Below are positions 1 to 8,945 of a stretch of DNA of 64,000 nucleotides, piece after piece. The notes beneath the pieces were generated by a model. It saw only the letters and a list, made by a program, of their open reading frames with translations. It ran no database searches and was not told the DNA's origin. A program made the translations under genes and the position numbers. The number at the start of each line of letters is the position of its first letter. The first letter of the stretch is position 1. Source of the DNA: an uncultured Opitutia bacterium (GTDB lineage: Bacteria > Verrucomicrobiota > Verrucomicrobiia > Opitutales > Opitutaceae); the NCBI GenBank assembly GCA_903881475.1, contig CAIRTK010000071.1:1-64000 (forward strand). Direction: 5' to 3'.

Positions 1-74
1 ACGATGCTCTTGCCCCCGTCCACCTCCCGCAGGATGCGGACTTTCTCCTCCGTACTGAATCTTTTTCCTTTCAT
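1..74 (-). CDS. IS3-family transposase OrfA, N-terminus only (cut by window edge)
   Basis: Reading leftwards from the ATG at 74, the frame begins MKGKRFSTEEKVRILREV and continues DGGKSI. This is the usual start of OrfA in IS3/IS911-type elements, where a helix-turn-helix region binds the element ends and a programmed frameshift normally joins OrfA to the DDE transposase OrfB. Only about 24 residues lie inside the window, so intactness cannot be judged. The outer end of the element probably lies near base 104, where the outward strand would begin TGGTCTGG, because a response-regulator fragment starts abruptly just beyond it. That boundary is inference. Confidence 0.75.
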   Translation of the reverse strand, partial: MKGKRFSTEEKVRILREVDGGKSI

Positions 75-104
75 GATCTGGGTCCTTTTTATTGGCCCAG
101 ACCA

Positions 105-376
105 ACTCTTCAAGCGGCTCGAATTTCCGGAATCACGTCACCTCGGCTCCCGATCTCGTGGTGACCGACCTTCTGCTCGGCGAAGATCAATCCCTTGGAC
201 TGATCCGCAAACTTCGCGAAGCAGACGCCGCCGTTCCGATCGTCGTCCTCTCCATGTATCCGCCTTCAAGCTATCGGCACGCGGCCCTCGGCGCCGGCGC
301 CAACGACTATGTCATGAAACAGGACAGCCCCGGAGTCTTTCTTGAAACGCTGGCCTTGGCCCGGTCGCGGAGCTGA
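105..376 (+). pseudogene. Response-regulator receiver domain, truncated remnant
   Basis: The frame encodes PDLVVTDLLLGEDQSLGLI, then PIVVLSMYPPSSYR and GANDYVMKQD. These match the phosphoacceptor strand (Asp in VVTDLLLG), the switch Ser in VVLSMY and the conserved Lys in YVMKQ of CheY-like receiver domains of the NarL type. The first part of the domain, which carries the acidic pair, is missing, and the frame stops at 376 with no DNA-binding output domain. The left break coincides with the inferred end of the IS3-like element, so insertion or deletion there is the likely cause. No start codon with a ribosome site is visible. Confidence 0.65.
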
Positions 377-448
377 CGCCTTGGCCGAAGTCATCCAATC
401 GATGCCGACTTCACCGGCAAAAATGCGGGGGATTGAAAGGTGGAGCGA

Positions 449-483
449 GTTGTCCCCTGTATGGGCCGGAGACAAGGGACAAC
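449..483. repeat. Imperfect 12-bp inverted repeat
   Basis: GTTGTCCCCTGT at 449-460 pairs with ACAAGGGACAAC at 472-483 with one mismatch and an 11-base loop. The flanks extend the symmetry weakly. It lies in the non-coding gap between the receiver remnant and hemH and resembles the other palindromic intergenic elements of this window. No U-tract follows it, so it is not an obvious terminator. Confidence 0.7.
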
Positions 484-522
484 GCGTTCCAACCTCAACG
501 GTATGAGACCGATTAGAAGTCC

Positions 523-582
523 GATGTGGGCGGGGTGCCCCTTCCCCGCTGGATGGAAGGCGGGTGAGGGCGCCCGCCCCAT
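523..582. repeat. Intergenic hairpin, GATGTGGGCGGGG family, copy 1
   Basis: The element starts GATGTGGGCGGGGTGCCCC and then CCCCGC, forming a GC-rich hairpin. A second GC-rich inverted block to 582 makes the whole region roughly self-complementary. Related copies with the same opening words lie at 31422-31448 and 39892-39919. It sits 80 bases upstream of hemH. The rest of the 377-661 gap shows no gene. Confidence 0.65.
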
Positions 583-661
583 ATTCGATCTCCAATTTGA
601 GGCACAACCCGCTGCGCCGTCCGGTTGACTTCGCCGGAAAACTCCCGACCAATTCGGTCGC

Positions 662-1696
662 ATGCCCAAACGCGCCGTCCTCCTCGTCAACCTCGGTTCG
701 CCCGACTCTCCGTCCGTGCCCGATGTGCGGCGCTACCTGCGCGAGTTCCTCGGTGACGAACGCGTGCTCGACCTCCCCGCCGCCGCCCGCTGGCTTCTCC
801 TCGAGGGCATCATCCTCCGCACCCGGCCGAAAAAATCCGCGCACGCCTACGCCTCCGTCTGGACCAAGAACGGCTCCCCCCTGATCGCCACCTCCAAGAG
901 CGTACAACAGAAGCTGACCGCCGCGCTCGGGCCCGATACCCCCGTCTACCTCGCCATGCGCTATGGCAAGCCCTCCATCGCCAGCGTCATCGGCCAACTC
1001 GTCGCGGATGGCATTCAGGAGGTTCTCCTTTTCCCGCAATATCCCCATTACGCCATGTCGTCCTGGGAGACAGTCGTCGTTCGCGTGATGGAAGAGGTCG
1101 CCCGTCAGGCCCCGCAACTCCGGGTGACCACCGTCCAGCCCTTCTACGCCGACCCCGACTATATCGGGGCCATGCTCGCTGTCGCCGAGCCGTACCTCGC
1201 CCAGGACTACGACCACATCCTCTTCAGCTACCATGGCCTGCCGGTGCGCCATCTCCGCAAGGCCGACTCGTCCCGCGCCCACTGCACCGTCGTCGCCGAC
1301 TGCTGCACGACGTGCTCCACCGCCCATGGCACGTGCTACAAGGCCCAGTGCCTCGCGACCACCCGCACCTTCGCCCAGCGCGCCGGCCTTGACCCGGCGA
1401 AGTACTCGGTCTCGTTCCAGTCCCGCCTCGCCGGCGAGCCCTGGCTCGAGCCTTTCACCGACAAGGAATTCCTCCGCCTTCCGGCGGCCGGGGTGAAAAA
1501 CCTCCTGGTCTTCTGTCCGGCCTTCGTGACCGACTGCCTCGAGACCCTCGAGGAAATCAGCCAGCGGGGCCGCGAGGACTTCCTCGCGGCGGGCGGCGTG
1601 AAGTTCCAGCAGGTGCCCTGCCCGAATGACCATCGGGCCTTCATCGATTTTCTCGCCAAGCGGACGCAGGGGTGGCTAAAGAGTGGCCAACCTTGA
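662..1696 (+). CDS. hemH: Ferrochelatase
   Basis: Ferrochelatase inserts Fe(II) into protoporphyrin IX, the last step of protoheme synthesis. The 344-residue length is normal for the family. The start LLVNLGSPDSP, the catalytic-histidine motif SYHGLP (His191), SFQSRLAGEPWLEP and the C-terminal CPAFVTDCLETLEEI are all present. Between SYHGLP and SFQSRL lies an unusual cysteine-rich stretch containing CCTTC and GTCYKAQC, six Cys in all at about residues 206-231, where E. coli HemH has a short loop with one Cys. Internal cysteine segments of this kind ligate a [2Fe-2S] cluster in some bacterial ferrochelatases; that role is inferred here. The 3' end overlaps the following sensor kinase gene. Confidence 0.96.
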   Translation: MPKRAVLLVNLGSPDSPSVPDVRRYLREFLGDERVLDLPAAARWLLLEGIILRTRPKKSAHAYASVWTKNGSPLIATSKSVQQKLTAALGPDTPVYLAMRYGKPSIASVIGQLVADGIQEVLLFPQYPHYAMSSWETVVVRVMEEVARQAPQLRVTTVQPFYADPDYIGAMLAVAEPYLAQDYDHILFSYHGLPVRHLRKADSSRAHCTVVADCCTTCSTAHGTCYKAQCLATTRTFAQRAGLDPAKYSVSFQSRLAGEPWLEPFTDKEFLRLPAAGVKNLLVFCPAFVTDCLETLEEISQRGREDFLAAGGVKFQQVPCPNDHRAFIDFLAKRTQGWLKSGQP

Positions 1697-4365
1697 GCCA
1701 GCCCACGACCTCGCCGACCAACGCCTCCCCGGACCTGCCCGCCCCGCCCGGGGCCTGTGCGGTTGTGCTGCTCGACGACGCCGGCAAGATCACCGCGGTC
1801 AACGCCTCCGCGCAGGCCCTCTGGCGGGCCGCGCCGGGTGAACTCGTCGGCGCGCATTTCGCCAGCCTGATCCAGTTCGACGTCGTGTCGGACGAGCCCG
1901 GCTGGCTCGAGTCGAATTGGGAAATCATCCTCGCCACCGCCCTGGACCACAGCGCCAAGCTCACGATCCAGCCCCGTTCCGGGGCCCCGCGCGACGTGCT
2001 CCTGCGCCTGGAAAAAAACCTTGGGGCCCCTTCGGGCTACTTTGCCACCGCCCTGCCGCCCGTCACGGCCACCGCACCCGCGGGCGGCAACGACGCCAGC
2101 TTCCGGCTCCTCGCCGAGAAGGGCGTCGCCGGTTTCTTCGACCTCAACCTCACGACCGGCCGCGCCCATTACTCGCCCGCCTGGAAAAAGATCCTCGGTT
2201 ACGCGGACGCCGAGCTGCCCGACACGCTCGACCACTGGCGCCAGCTCATCCACCCCGACGATTCCGGCGCCGCCCCCGACCAGCTCGGCAAGAAGCTGGC
2301 CGTGAGCGCGCGGCCGTTCAGCGTCGAGTACCGGATGAAGCACCGGCTCGGCCACTGGGTGTGGATCCAGTGCATCGGCCTGCAGGTCGTGGGCGCCGGC
2401 GGTGAGCTTGAGCGCGTCATCGGGCTCCACCTCGACATCACCGAGCGCAAGGAGCTCGAGGAAACCAGCATCGCGAACGACACGCGCCTGCAGGAGCTCA
2501 GCAGCCTCGGCCCGCTCGGCGCCTTCGAGCTCGATTTCGCCGCCAAGGTCTTCTGGTTCTCGCCCGCGTGGAAGAAGCTTCTCGGCTGGGGCGAGGACGA
2601 GCGCGCGGACGAGCTCGCCACCTTCACCGCCGCCCTGCCGCCCGAGGAGGCCGCTTCCGGTCCCGAGGTCTGGCTGCTCAAGCACGCACCCGGCCAGCCT
2701 TCCTTTGTCGTTCCCGTCCCGTTGCAGGACAAGGCGGGCAAGATCGTGACGGTGCTGCTGGGCGCCCACCGCGCCCTCACCCGCAAGCGCGACCTCGCGC
2801 GCCTGACCGGCTTCATCTGCGCGATCCCCGCCGGGCTCGCGTCCTCGGTCACCGCCGGCCTGCCCGAGGGCCTCGTCGGCGAGGCGCTCAACACCCTGGC
2901 CGAGGGCGTCATCGTCGCCGACGGCCACGGGAAGATCAGCTTCGCCAACGCCGTCGCCGCCCGCCTGCTCTGCCGTAGCGTCGAGTCGGTCCGCGGCCAG
3001 CCCGCCAGCGAGATTTTCCGCGTCGTGCACCGCGAGAGCGGCCGGGCCGGCGACGATCCGGTGGACCGCGCGCTCACCGCCGACCAGCCCCTGCCGCTGA
3101 TCAACAGCGACGCCCTCGTCGCCAACCTCGCGGGCCTCGCCCCCACCCCCATCGTCTGGACCGCCCGCGCGGCGTTCAACGCCGAGGGCAAGCCGCTGGG
3201 CGTCGTCATCGTGTTCCGCGACCCCAACGAGATGAACCTCACCCCCGAGGAACTCGTGAAGGCCAACCGCTTCGAGTCGCTCGGCCTGCTCGCCGGCGGC
3301 ATCGCGCACGACTTCAACAACCTGCTCACGACCATCCTGGGCGGCATCTCGCTCGGCAGGGACACGCGCGACTACTCCTCGCTCGACGACAGCGAGCAGG
3401 CCTGCATGGCCGCCAAGGGCCTGACGCGGCAGCTCCTGATGTTCGCCAAGGGCGGCTCCGGCACGCAGATCGTGCAGGCGCCGAAGGAGATCCTCGCCGA
3501 TACCATCAAGATCGCCGCCGCGGGCTCGACCGCCGTGGTCACGGTCAACGTCGCCGACGGCACCGCCCCCGTGCTCGTGGACCGCGCCCAGATGCTGCAG
3601 GTCTTCCAGAATCTCGTCGTTAACGCGCTGCAGGCCATGCCGCCGCCGCCGCACCAGGCGCGGCTCCAGCTGACCGCGCGCAACCTGACGCTGGCCGACG
3701 GCCAGATCGCCCCGCTGCCCGCCGGCCAGTACGTGGAGTTCGAGGTGCGCGACAACGGCAGCGGCATCAAGCCCGAGCATGTCGCGAAGATCTTCGACCC
3801 GTTCTTCACCACCAAGAAGCACGGCACCGGGCTCGGCCTCGCCACCGTGCTCTCCATCGTCCGCCGGCATGGCGGCCAGATCGGCCTTGATACCGCGCTG
3901 GGCGTCGGCACCGCGTTCACCGTTTACCTGCCGCACGCCGACCAGCCCGTCGAGGCGAAGGCCCGCCGCGCCGCCTCCCTCCGCTTCGGCACCGGCCGCG
4001 TGCTATTCATGGACGACGACCCGAAGATCTCGTCCATCACGGCCACCATGCTCAAGAGCCTCGACTACAAGTTCGACCTCGCGAAGAACGGCGAGGAGGC
4101 GATCACCTTCTACAAGCGGTACCTCAACATCGGCCGCCCCTACGACGCCGTCATCATGGACATCAGCGTCGTCGGCGGCATGGGCGGCGAGGACACCTTC
4201 AAGGCCCTGCGCGAACTCGACCCCGACATCCGTGCCATCGTGTCCAGCGGCTACGACAACGACGACATGGCCCGGAAGTTCCTGGAGCTCGGCTTCTGCG
4301 GCTACCTCACGAAGCCCTATCGCGTGGCTGATCTCGGCAAGGTGCTCAAAACGGTGACCGGCTGA
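1672..4365 (+). CDS. Multi-PAS hybrid sensor histidine kinase with C-terminal receiver
   Basis: This 897-residue protein has no predicted membrane segment. PAS-like domains lie at about 30-105, 140-262 (a PAS_3-type fold with YSPAWKKILGY), 268-365 (weak) and 400-520. The dimerisation domain has the NtrB-like H-box GIAHDFNNLL with His546. The ATPase domain follows (DNGSGI, FDPFFTTK, GTGLGLA), then a receiver at about 775-897 with phosphoacceptor Asp830 in VIMDIS. It is an orphan hybrid kinase: no separate response regulator is adjacent. The frame opens with GTG at 1672, inside hemH. An in-frame TTG at 1693 would give the coupled TTGA stop/start overlap with hemH and is a good alternative. The input signal is unknown; cotranscription with hemH hints at a redox or heme link, which is inference. 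Confidence 0.93.
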   Translation: MAKEWPTLSQPTTSPTNASPDLPAPPGACAVVLLDDAGKITAVNASAQALWRAAPGELVGAHFASLIQFDVVSDEPGWLESNWEIILATALDHSAKLTIQPRSGAPRDVLLRLEKNLGAPSGYFATALPPVTATAPAGGNDASFRLLAEKGVAGFFDLNLTTGRAHYSPAWKKILGYADAELPDTLDHWRQLIHPDDSGAAPDQLGKKLAVSARPFSVEYRMKHRLGHWVWIQCIGLQVVGAGGELERVIGLHLDITERKELEETSIANDTRLQELSSLGPLGAFELDFAAKVFWFSPAWKKLLGWGEDERADELATFTAALPPEEAASGPEVWLLKHAPGQPSFVVPVPLQDKAGKIVTVLLGAHRALTRKRDLARLTGFICAIPAGLASSVTAGLPEGLVGEALNTLAEGVIVADGHGKISFANAVAARLLCRSVESVRGQPASEIFRVVHRESGRAGDDPVDRALTADQPLPLINSDALVANLAGLAPTPIVWTARAAFNAEGKPLGVVIVFRDPNEMNLTPEELVKANRFESLGLLAGGIAHDFNNLLTTILGGISLGRDTRDYSSLDDSEQACMAAKGLTRQLLMFAKGGSGTQIVQAPKEILADTIKIAAAGSTAVVTVNVADGTAPVLVDRAQMLQVFQNLVVNALQAMPPPPHQARLQLTARNLTLADGQIAPLPAGQYVEFEVRDNGSGIKPEHVAKIFDPFFTTKKHGTGLGLATVLSIVRRHGGQIGLDTALGVGTAFTVYLPHADQPVEAKARRAASLRFGTGRVLFMDDDPKISSITATMLKSLDYKFDLAKNGEEAITFYKRYLNIGRPYDAVIMDISVVGGMGGEDTFKALRELDPDIRAIVSSGYDNDDMARKFLELGFCGYLTKPYRVADLGKVLKTVTG

Positions 4366-6052
4366 GCGGGCCCGTTTTTTGCGCGGCGATGAGTTCCCGG
4401 GCGCGGACGACGGCCTCCGCCAGGTCGCCCGCCACGTTGGCAGTGCCCACGCGCTCGAGGAAGCCCGACTTGTCCATCAGGAAATAAGGCTGCGTGTGCG
4501 GTCCGCTCAGCACGAGGTACCGGCCGTGGTGCCGCAGCTTCTCGTGGAGCGTCTCCAGCGCGTTGAGCGCGGTGGCGTCGAGAGCCGTCACGGCCGCCAG
4601 GTGCAGGATCACGACCTTCGTGTCGGTGCCCGCTCGGCGCATGACGCTGTCGAGCTTGTCCGCCGCGCCAAACAGCAGCGCGCCGAACACGCGGAAAACC
4701 AGCACGCCCGGCGGCAGGTTGGCCACCGCCTCGTGGCCTTGCGTGAGGGAGGCCGCCTCATCATGGGCGAACACATGGGTCGTGTCCGCAATGCGCTTGA
4801 TGAAAAGCGCCCCGGCCAGGATCAGGCCCCATTTCACCGCCACCGTCAGGTCGAAGCAGGTCGTCAGCGTGAAGGTCACGAGAAACACCGCGGCATCACT
4901 CTTCGCCTGGCGCCCGAGCAGGAGAAACTCGTCCCACTCGCCCATCCGGTAAGCGACCACGAGCAGCACCGCGCCCAACACCGTCAGCGGGATGAATTTC
5001 GCCACCGGCGCCGCCAGCAGGACGATCACGAGGAGCGTCAGCGCATGGGTCATGCCCGCCACCGGCGAGGTCGCGCCGTTGCGCACGTTGGTCGCCGTGC
5101 GGGCTAGCACGCCCGTCACGGGGATGCCTCCGAAAAAGGGCACGGTGAAATTGGCGATGCCCTGTGCCATCAGTTCCTGGTTCGAGTCGTGCCGGTCGTC
5201 GATCATGCCGTCGGCCACCACCGCCGAGAGCAGCGACTCGATTGCCCCCATCATCGTGATGGCCACGGCCGGGGCCACGAGGCTGCCCAGGTGCGACCAG
5301 TCGAAAACCAGCGGGTGCAGCGCCGGCAGGCCGTTGGGAAACGCGCCGGGCCCGAAGCGGCCCGTGATGGTCATGACCGGCAGCCCTAACCCATGGACCG
5401 CGAGGGTGCCCAGGATAACAGCCACGATGGAGCCCGGCACATAGCGCGCCCAGGACTTCGGCCAGAACGTGATCAGGGCGACCGAGGCCAGGCCCACGGC
5501 GGTGGTCGGGCCGCTCAGCGAGGGCAGCGCGCGAACCAAGGCGGGAATCTTCTCGAAGAACTCGGCCGGCACCGTTCCCAGCTGCAGGCCCAAAAAATCC
5601 TTCACTTGGGTCAGCATGATGGTGATCGCGATGCCACAGGTGAAACCTGTCGTCACCGGGTGCGGGATAAACTTGATAAGTGTGCCCAGCCGCGCCGCGC
5701 CCAAGGCGAACAAAAACACCCCCGACATGGCCGTGCAGATCAGGAGGTTGGGCAGCCCGTATTGCAGGATGATCGCGTACACGAGCCCGACAAAGGCCCC
5801 CGCGGGTCCGCCAATCTGCACCCGCGAACCGCCCAGGGCCGATACAATAAAGCCCCCGATGATCGCCGTATAAATACCGGTGCCCGGCGACACACCCGAA
5901 GCGATGCCGAAGCCGATCGCCAGCGGCAGTGCCACGACACCGACGATCAGCCCCGCCAGGACGTCCGAAAAAAACCGCGCACGGGTGTAATCACGCAGGC
6001 ACTCGATGAGTTTCGGCCGGAAGGAAAAATAGCGTGGCAGCGGGGCGCTCAT
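4346..6052 (-). CDS. SulP-family anion permease with STAS domain
   Basis: A SulP/SLC26-type inner-membrane transporter. The transport domain (about residues 30-420) shows ALPLAIGFGIASGV, the conserved QIGGPAGAFVG and many hydrophobic segments. A cytoplasmic STAS domain follows (VVILHLAAVTALDATALNAL). Substrates of the family include sulfate, bicarbonate and carboxylates; the sequence does not decide which. The chosen start (MSAPLPRYFSF) fits the usual family N-terminus. An upstream in-frame ATG at 6112 would add 20 Arg/Gly-rich residues that look non-coding. The last 20 bases overlap the convergent kinase gene, so no separate terminator fits between them. Confidence 0.93.
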   Translation of the reverse strand: MSAPLPRYFSFRPKLIECLRDYTRARFFSDVLAGLIVGVVALPLAIGFGIASGVSPGTGIYTAIIGGFIVSALGGSRVQIGGPAGAFVGLVYAIILQYGLPNLLICTAMSGVFLFALGAARLGTLIKFIPHPVTTGFTCGIAITIMLTQVKDFLGLQLGTVPAEFFEKIPALVRALPSLSGPTTAVGLASVALITFWPKSWARYVPGSIVAVILGTLAVHGLGLPVMTITGRFGPGAFPNGLPALHPLVFDWSHLGSLVAPAVAITMMGAIESLLSAVVADGMIDDRHDSNQELMAQGIANFTVPFFGGIPVTGVLARTATNVRNGATSPVAGMTHALTLLVIVLLAAPVAKFIPLTVLGAVLLVVAYRMGEWDEFLLLGRQAKSDAAVFLVTFTLTTCFDLTVAVKWGLILAGALFIKRIADTTHVFAHDEAASLTQGHEAVANLPPGVLVFRVFGALLFGAADKLDSVMRRAGTDTKVVILHLAAVTALDATALNALETLHEKLRHHGRYLVLSGPHTQPYFLMDKSGFLERVGTANVAGDLAEAVVRARELIAAQKTGPLSRSPF

Positions 6053-6148
6053 CTCGGGCCGGGACAGCCTGCGGCGACCCGTCCCGCCACGCAAGCCGCG
6101 CCGCGCGGTCATGAGTCCCGCTTCTCGGGCAGATGAGCCAGCGCGCCG

Positions 6149-6727
6149 TCACTCCCGCCACGTGAACGCGTGGCACAGCGCCACGCCCGCAGCGTCGGCC
6201 TCGTCGGGCGCGAGCTGGCGGCCGTGGCCGAGGAGCGCCATGACGGTGCGAGCCAGCTGCTCCTTGCTCGCGCGGCCCGCGCCGACCACGGCCAGCTTCA
6301 CCCGCAGCGGCGCATACTCGTAGACCGGCCGCGCATGCAGCGCCACCGCCGCGATTGCCGCACCGCGCGCCGCGCCGAGGATCTGCGCCGTCTGGAAATT
6401 CTGCACGTAGATCGTCTGCTCGAGCGCCACGTGCTTCACCTCCGTCTCCGCCACGAACGCCGTCACCGCCCGGTGAATCTCCGCCAGCGCGACCGCCATC
6501 GGCTGCTTCGCCGGCACGCGCACCGTCTGGCAGCGCAGCAGCAGCGGCGAACGGCCCGGCACGAACTCGATCAGCGCGAGCCCCGTGCCGCGCAGCGACG
6601 GATCAATGCCCAGCACCCGCCCGGCAAACGGCACCCGCTGCAGCGCGGGCAGAGCCGGCCCGCTTGCCGGCACGGACCGACCCTCGAGCTTCGCCTTCCA
6701 CATTTCCCGGACGGTCAGGCGCGCCAT
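6149..6727 (-). CDS. ruvC: Crossover junction endodeoxyribonuclease RuvC
   Basis: RuvC resolves Holliday junctions during recombination repair. The four catalytic acids are visible: Asp42 in LGIDPSLRGTG, Glu103 in VALEQTIYVQN, and Asp175 and Asp178 in APDEADAAG. The protein has 192 residues, with about 35 extra N-terminal residues compared with E. coli RuvC, so translation may instead start at a later codon. ruvA and ruvB are not in the window. It is followed on the same strand by the SulP gene and preceded by a palindromic gap. Confidence 0.95.
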   Translation of the reverse strand: MARLTVREMWKAKLEGRSVPASGPALPALQRVPFAGRVLGIDPSLRGTGLALIEFVPGRSPLLLRCQTVRVPAKQPMAVALAEIHRAVTAFVAETEVKHVALEQTIYVQNFQTAQILGAARGAAIAAVALHARPVYEYAPLRVKLAVVGAGRASKEQLARTVMALLGHGRQLAPDEADAAGVALCHAFTWRE

Positions 6728-6776
6728 TTGATGGAGGACGGAGTCGCTGAACCCGCCGGGCTTGGGATGAAGTTAA

Positions 6777-6871
6777 GGTAGGGCGCGCAGGTATCCGGCC
6801 GGCATCCGAATCCGACGGCAGGCAGGATGCCTGCGCTACGTTGCGGCGGATGGGGGAAAATCCGCCCTACC
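6777..6871. repeat. Palindromic intergenic element, GGTAGGGCG family, copy 1
   Basis: The element begins GGTAGGGCG and ends with its complement CGCCCTACC. The interior carries further inverted words such as GCAGGCAGGATGCCTGC. The same outer arms recur at 31459-31522 and 59187-59242. It fills most of the gap between the TSUP gene and ruvC, both on the minus strand. Confidence 0.8.
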
Positions 6872-6914
6872 TTCTGAATGAGGAAATCCTGAATCATGGT
6901 TTTGCCGGCATGCC

Positions 6915-7649
6915 CTAATACAGCAGCTTTACCCCCGCAACCGCCGAGAGGCCCAGCGCCAGATACTCGAAGAGCTTCTGGTTCATCCGCACCAGGATCT
7001 TTTTCCCGAGCAGCGCCCCGACCAGCACCGCCGGCGCCAGCCAGAGGTTCAGCCACAGGCTGGGGCCGTTGATCAGCCCGAGGTTCGCCATGAACGGCAC
7101 CTTGAAGGAATTCATCAGGAGGAAATAGATCGCCCCGGTGCCCATGTATTCCATCTTCGGCAGCCGCATCGCGAGGAGATAGATCACCATCAGCGGCCCG
7201 GCCGCATTGGCCACCAGCGTCGCGAATCCCGCCAGCACGCCGATCAGGGGCGCAAACCACCCGGCATGCTCCGGTTCCTCGTCGGTCGCCCGCCAGCGCC
7301 GCACCAGGTTCATGGCCAGCATCGCGAGGATGATGGTCCCGATCAGCACCTTCGCCTGCCGGTCGTCGATCCGCCCCAGCACGAAGTAGCCCGCCACCAC
7401 GCCGGCCGCCGTCCACGGAAAGAGCTTCCACAGGTAGCTCCACTGCGCATGCCGCCGGTAGGAGGCGACCGCCACGAGGTCCGCGAGGATGAGCATGGGC
7501 AGGACGACGCCGCTCGCCTGCCGCGCCGGCAGCAGGTTCGCGAAGATCACGACCGCGAAGATGCCCAGCCCGTTGATGCCGGTCTTCGCCAGGCCGATCG
7601 CCAGGGCCGCAATCACGGCCAGCCCCCACTGCCACGGTTCCAGGTTCAT
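6915..7649 (-). CDS. TSUP (TauE/SafE) family membrane permease
   Basis: The product is a 244-residue polytopic membrane protein of the sulfite-exporter TauE/SafE type, with about eight hydrophobic segments. The family signature is seen in the paired repeats [20 protein letters not shown] near the N-terminus and [19 protein letters not shown] in the second half. Members export sulfite, sulfonates or other organic anions; the substrate cannot be told here. The start (MNLEPWQWG) is fixed by an ATGA overlap with the recF stop, so translation is probably coupled to recF. The frame stays open further upstream inside recF, but that part has no family similarity. Confidence 0.9.
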   Translation of the reverse strand: MNLEPWQWGLAVIAALAIGLAKTGINGLGIFAVVIFANLLPARQASGVVLPMLILADLVAVASYRRHAQWSYLWKLFPWTAAGVVAGYFVLGRIDDRQAKVLIGTIILAMLAMNLVRRWRATDEEPEHAGWFAPLIGVLAGFATLVANAAGPLMVIYLLAMRLPKMEYMGTGAIYFLLMNSFKVPFMANLGLINGPSLWLNLWLAPAVLVGALLGKKILVRMNQKLFEYLALGLSAVAGVKLLY

Positions 7650-8734
7650 GCAGCGGCAGGGTTTCCGGTAAACGTGCCGTCGGCGACGACAAACACCTGC
7701 CACTCGCCCAGGGCCGCGTCGGGCAGGCCCGTGCCGGTGGCGATGACCTGCGACTCCGGGTCGATGGCCGCCCAGAATTGCCGGCGGCGCGCCGGGTCCA
7801 GCTCGCCGAGGACGTCATCCGCCAGCAGCACCGGCCGGATGCCGCTCCGGGCGTGAAACCACGCGGCCTGCGCCAGCCGCAGCGCCAGCACCAGCGAGCG
7901 CTGCTGACCCTCGGACGCATAGTCCTTCGCCGCCGTGCCGCGCACGGTGAAGTGAAAATCGTCGCGGTGCGGCCCGGTCAGCGTCGTGCGGAACTGCGCG
8001 TCGCGCGCCCGGCCCGCCTCGAACCGGGCCAGGAGCGCCTCCGCCGACGGCTCGGCAAAGTTCGGGTCGTAGCCGAGCGAGGCCGGCTCCGCCGTGTCAC
8101 ACAGCCGCGCGTAGAACTTCGCAAGCTCCGCGCCGAGTTCGCGCAGCGCGGCCGCGCGGCGCCCGATCAGTTCGGCCGCAGCCGGCGCCAGCAACTGCTC
8201 GAAGGCCGCGAGCTGCGCCTCGCCCGCCCGCCCCGCCTTCAGCAGCGCGTTCCGCTCCGCCAGTGCGCGCGCATAGGTCTGCAGCGCCCGCAGGTAGGCG
8301 GCGTCCATTGCCGCCAGCGTGAGGTCCAGCCACCGCCGCCGCCCGGCCGGCGACCCGCGCACGAGCAGCAGATCCTGCGAGGAGAAGACGACCGTCGGGA
8401 ATTTTCCGAGGTGGTCCGCGAGCCGCGTCACCCGCGCCTGGTCGCACCAGAGCTCCTTGCCGTCGCGCCGGAGTTTGATCGTGACCTGCGTGTCGCCCTG
8501 CCGCTCGTGCTCCAGGTCCGCCGCGATGGCCGCCACCGCCTGGCCGTGGCCGATGAGCAGCTTGTTGTCCGTCGCCCGGAAGGACCGCAGCGCCGTCAGA
8601 AATCCCGCCGCTTCGAGCAGGTTGGTCTTCCCCTGCCCGTTCGCACCAAGCAGGAACTGCTGGCGGCCGGAAAATTCGAGCGTGGCAAAGCCCACGTTTC
8701 GAAAGTGCCGCAGCGTGATTTTCTTCAGGCGCAT
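7646..8734 (-). CDS. recF: DNA replication and repair protein RecF
   Basis: RecF is an SMC-like ATPase that loads RecA at ssDNA gaps with RecO and RecR. The 362-residue length is normal. The Walker A motif GANGQGKTN is at residues 30-38. Further on are the signature [18 protein letters not shown] and the Walker B/D-loop [11 protein letters not shown]. In many bacteria recF lies between dnaN and gyrB; here it is followed directly by a TSUP permease and is divergent from gmhA. Confidence 0.96.
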   Translation of the reverse strand: MRLKKITLRHFRNVGFATLEFSGRQQFLLGANGQGKTNLLEAAGFLTALRSFRATDNKLLIGHGQAVAAIAADLEHERQGDTQVTIKLRRDGKELWCDQARVTRLADHLGKFPTVVFSSQDLLLVRGSPAGRRRWLDLTLAAMDAAYLRALQTYARALAERNALLKAGRAGEAQLAAFEQLLAPAAAELIGRRAAALRELGAELAKFYARLCDTAEPASLGYDPNFAEPSAEALLARFEAGRARDAQFRTTLTGPHRDDFHFTVRGTAAKDYASEGQQRSLVLALRLAQAAWFHARSGIRPVLLADDVLGELDPARRRQFWAAIDPESQVIATGTGLPDAALGEWQVFVVADGTFTGNPAAA

Positions 8735-8945
8735 GATCGGGATGGGGCCGATTCACGCAGGGTTGGCCACAAAAAGGCACGATAATTTCCGTGGCTTCGG
8801 ATGTAGCGTCAGGGCGCCCATAGGCGCGCGGGAAAGCCGTGACGCAGCCTTGGAAATCCTTGCACCTCTTCGTGGCGCTGCTCCGGCCGGTTCGGCGCAA
8901 CAAATTCTTTCCCTTGCCGGTTCTCTCGGCTAATCCTGTAACCGC
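8735..8945. other. Divergent gap between recF and gmhA
   Basis: This gap must hold the promoters of both recF (minus) and gmhA (plus). It contains words shared with the palindromic element at 13428-13541 (TTGGCCACAAAAAGGCAC, GGGCGCCCATAGGCGC), so it looks like a decayed member of that family. I see no convincing -35/-10 pair and no reading frame. Confidence 0.5.

Noticed and set aside
1336-3936. An 866-residue open frame antisense to hemH and the sensor kinase
   Set aside because: Both genes on the plus strand have full domain sets; the antisense frame has none and is compositionally typical of GC-rich shadows.
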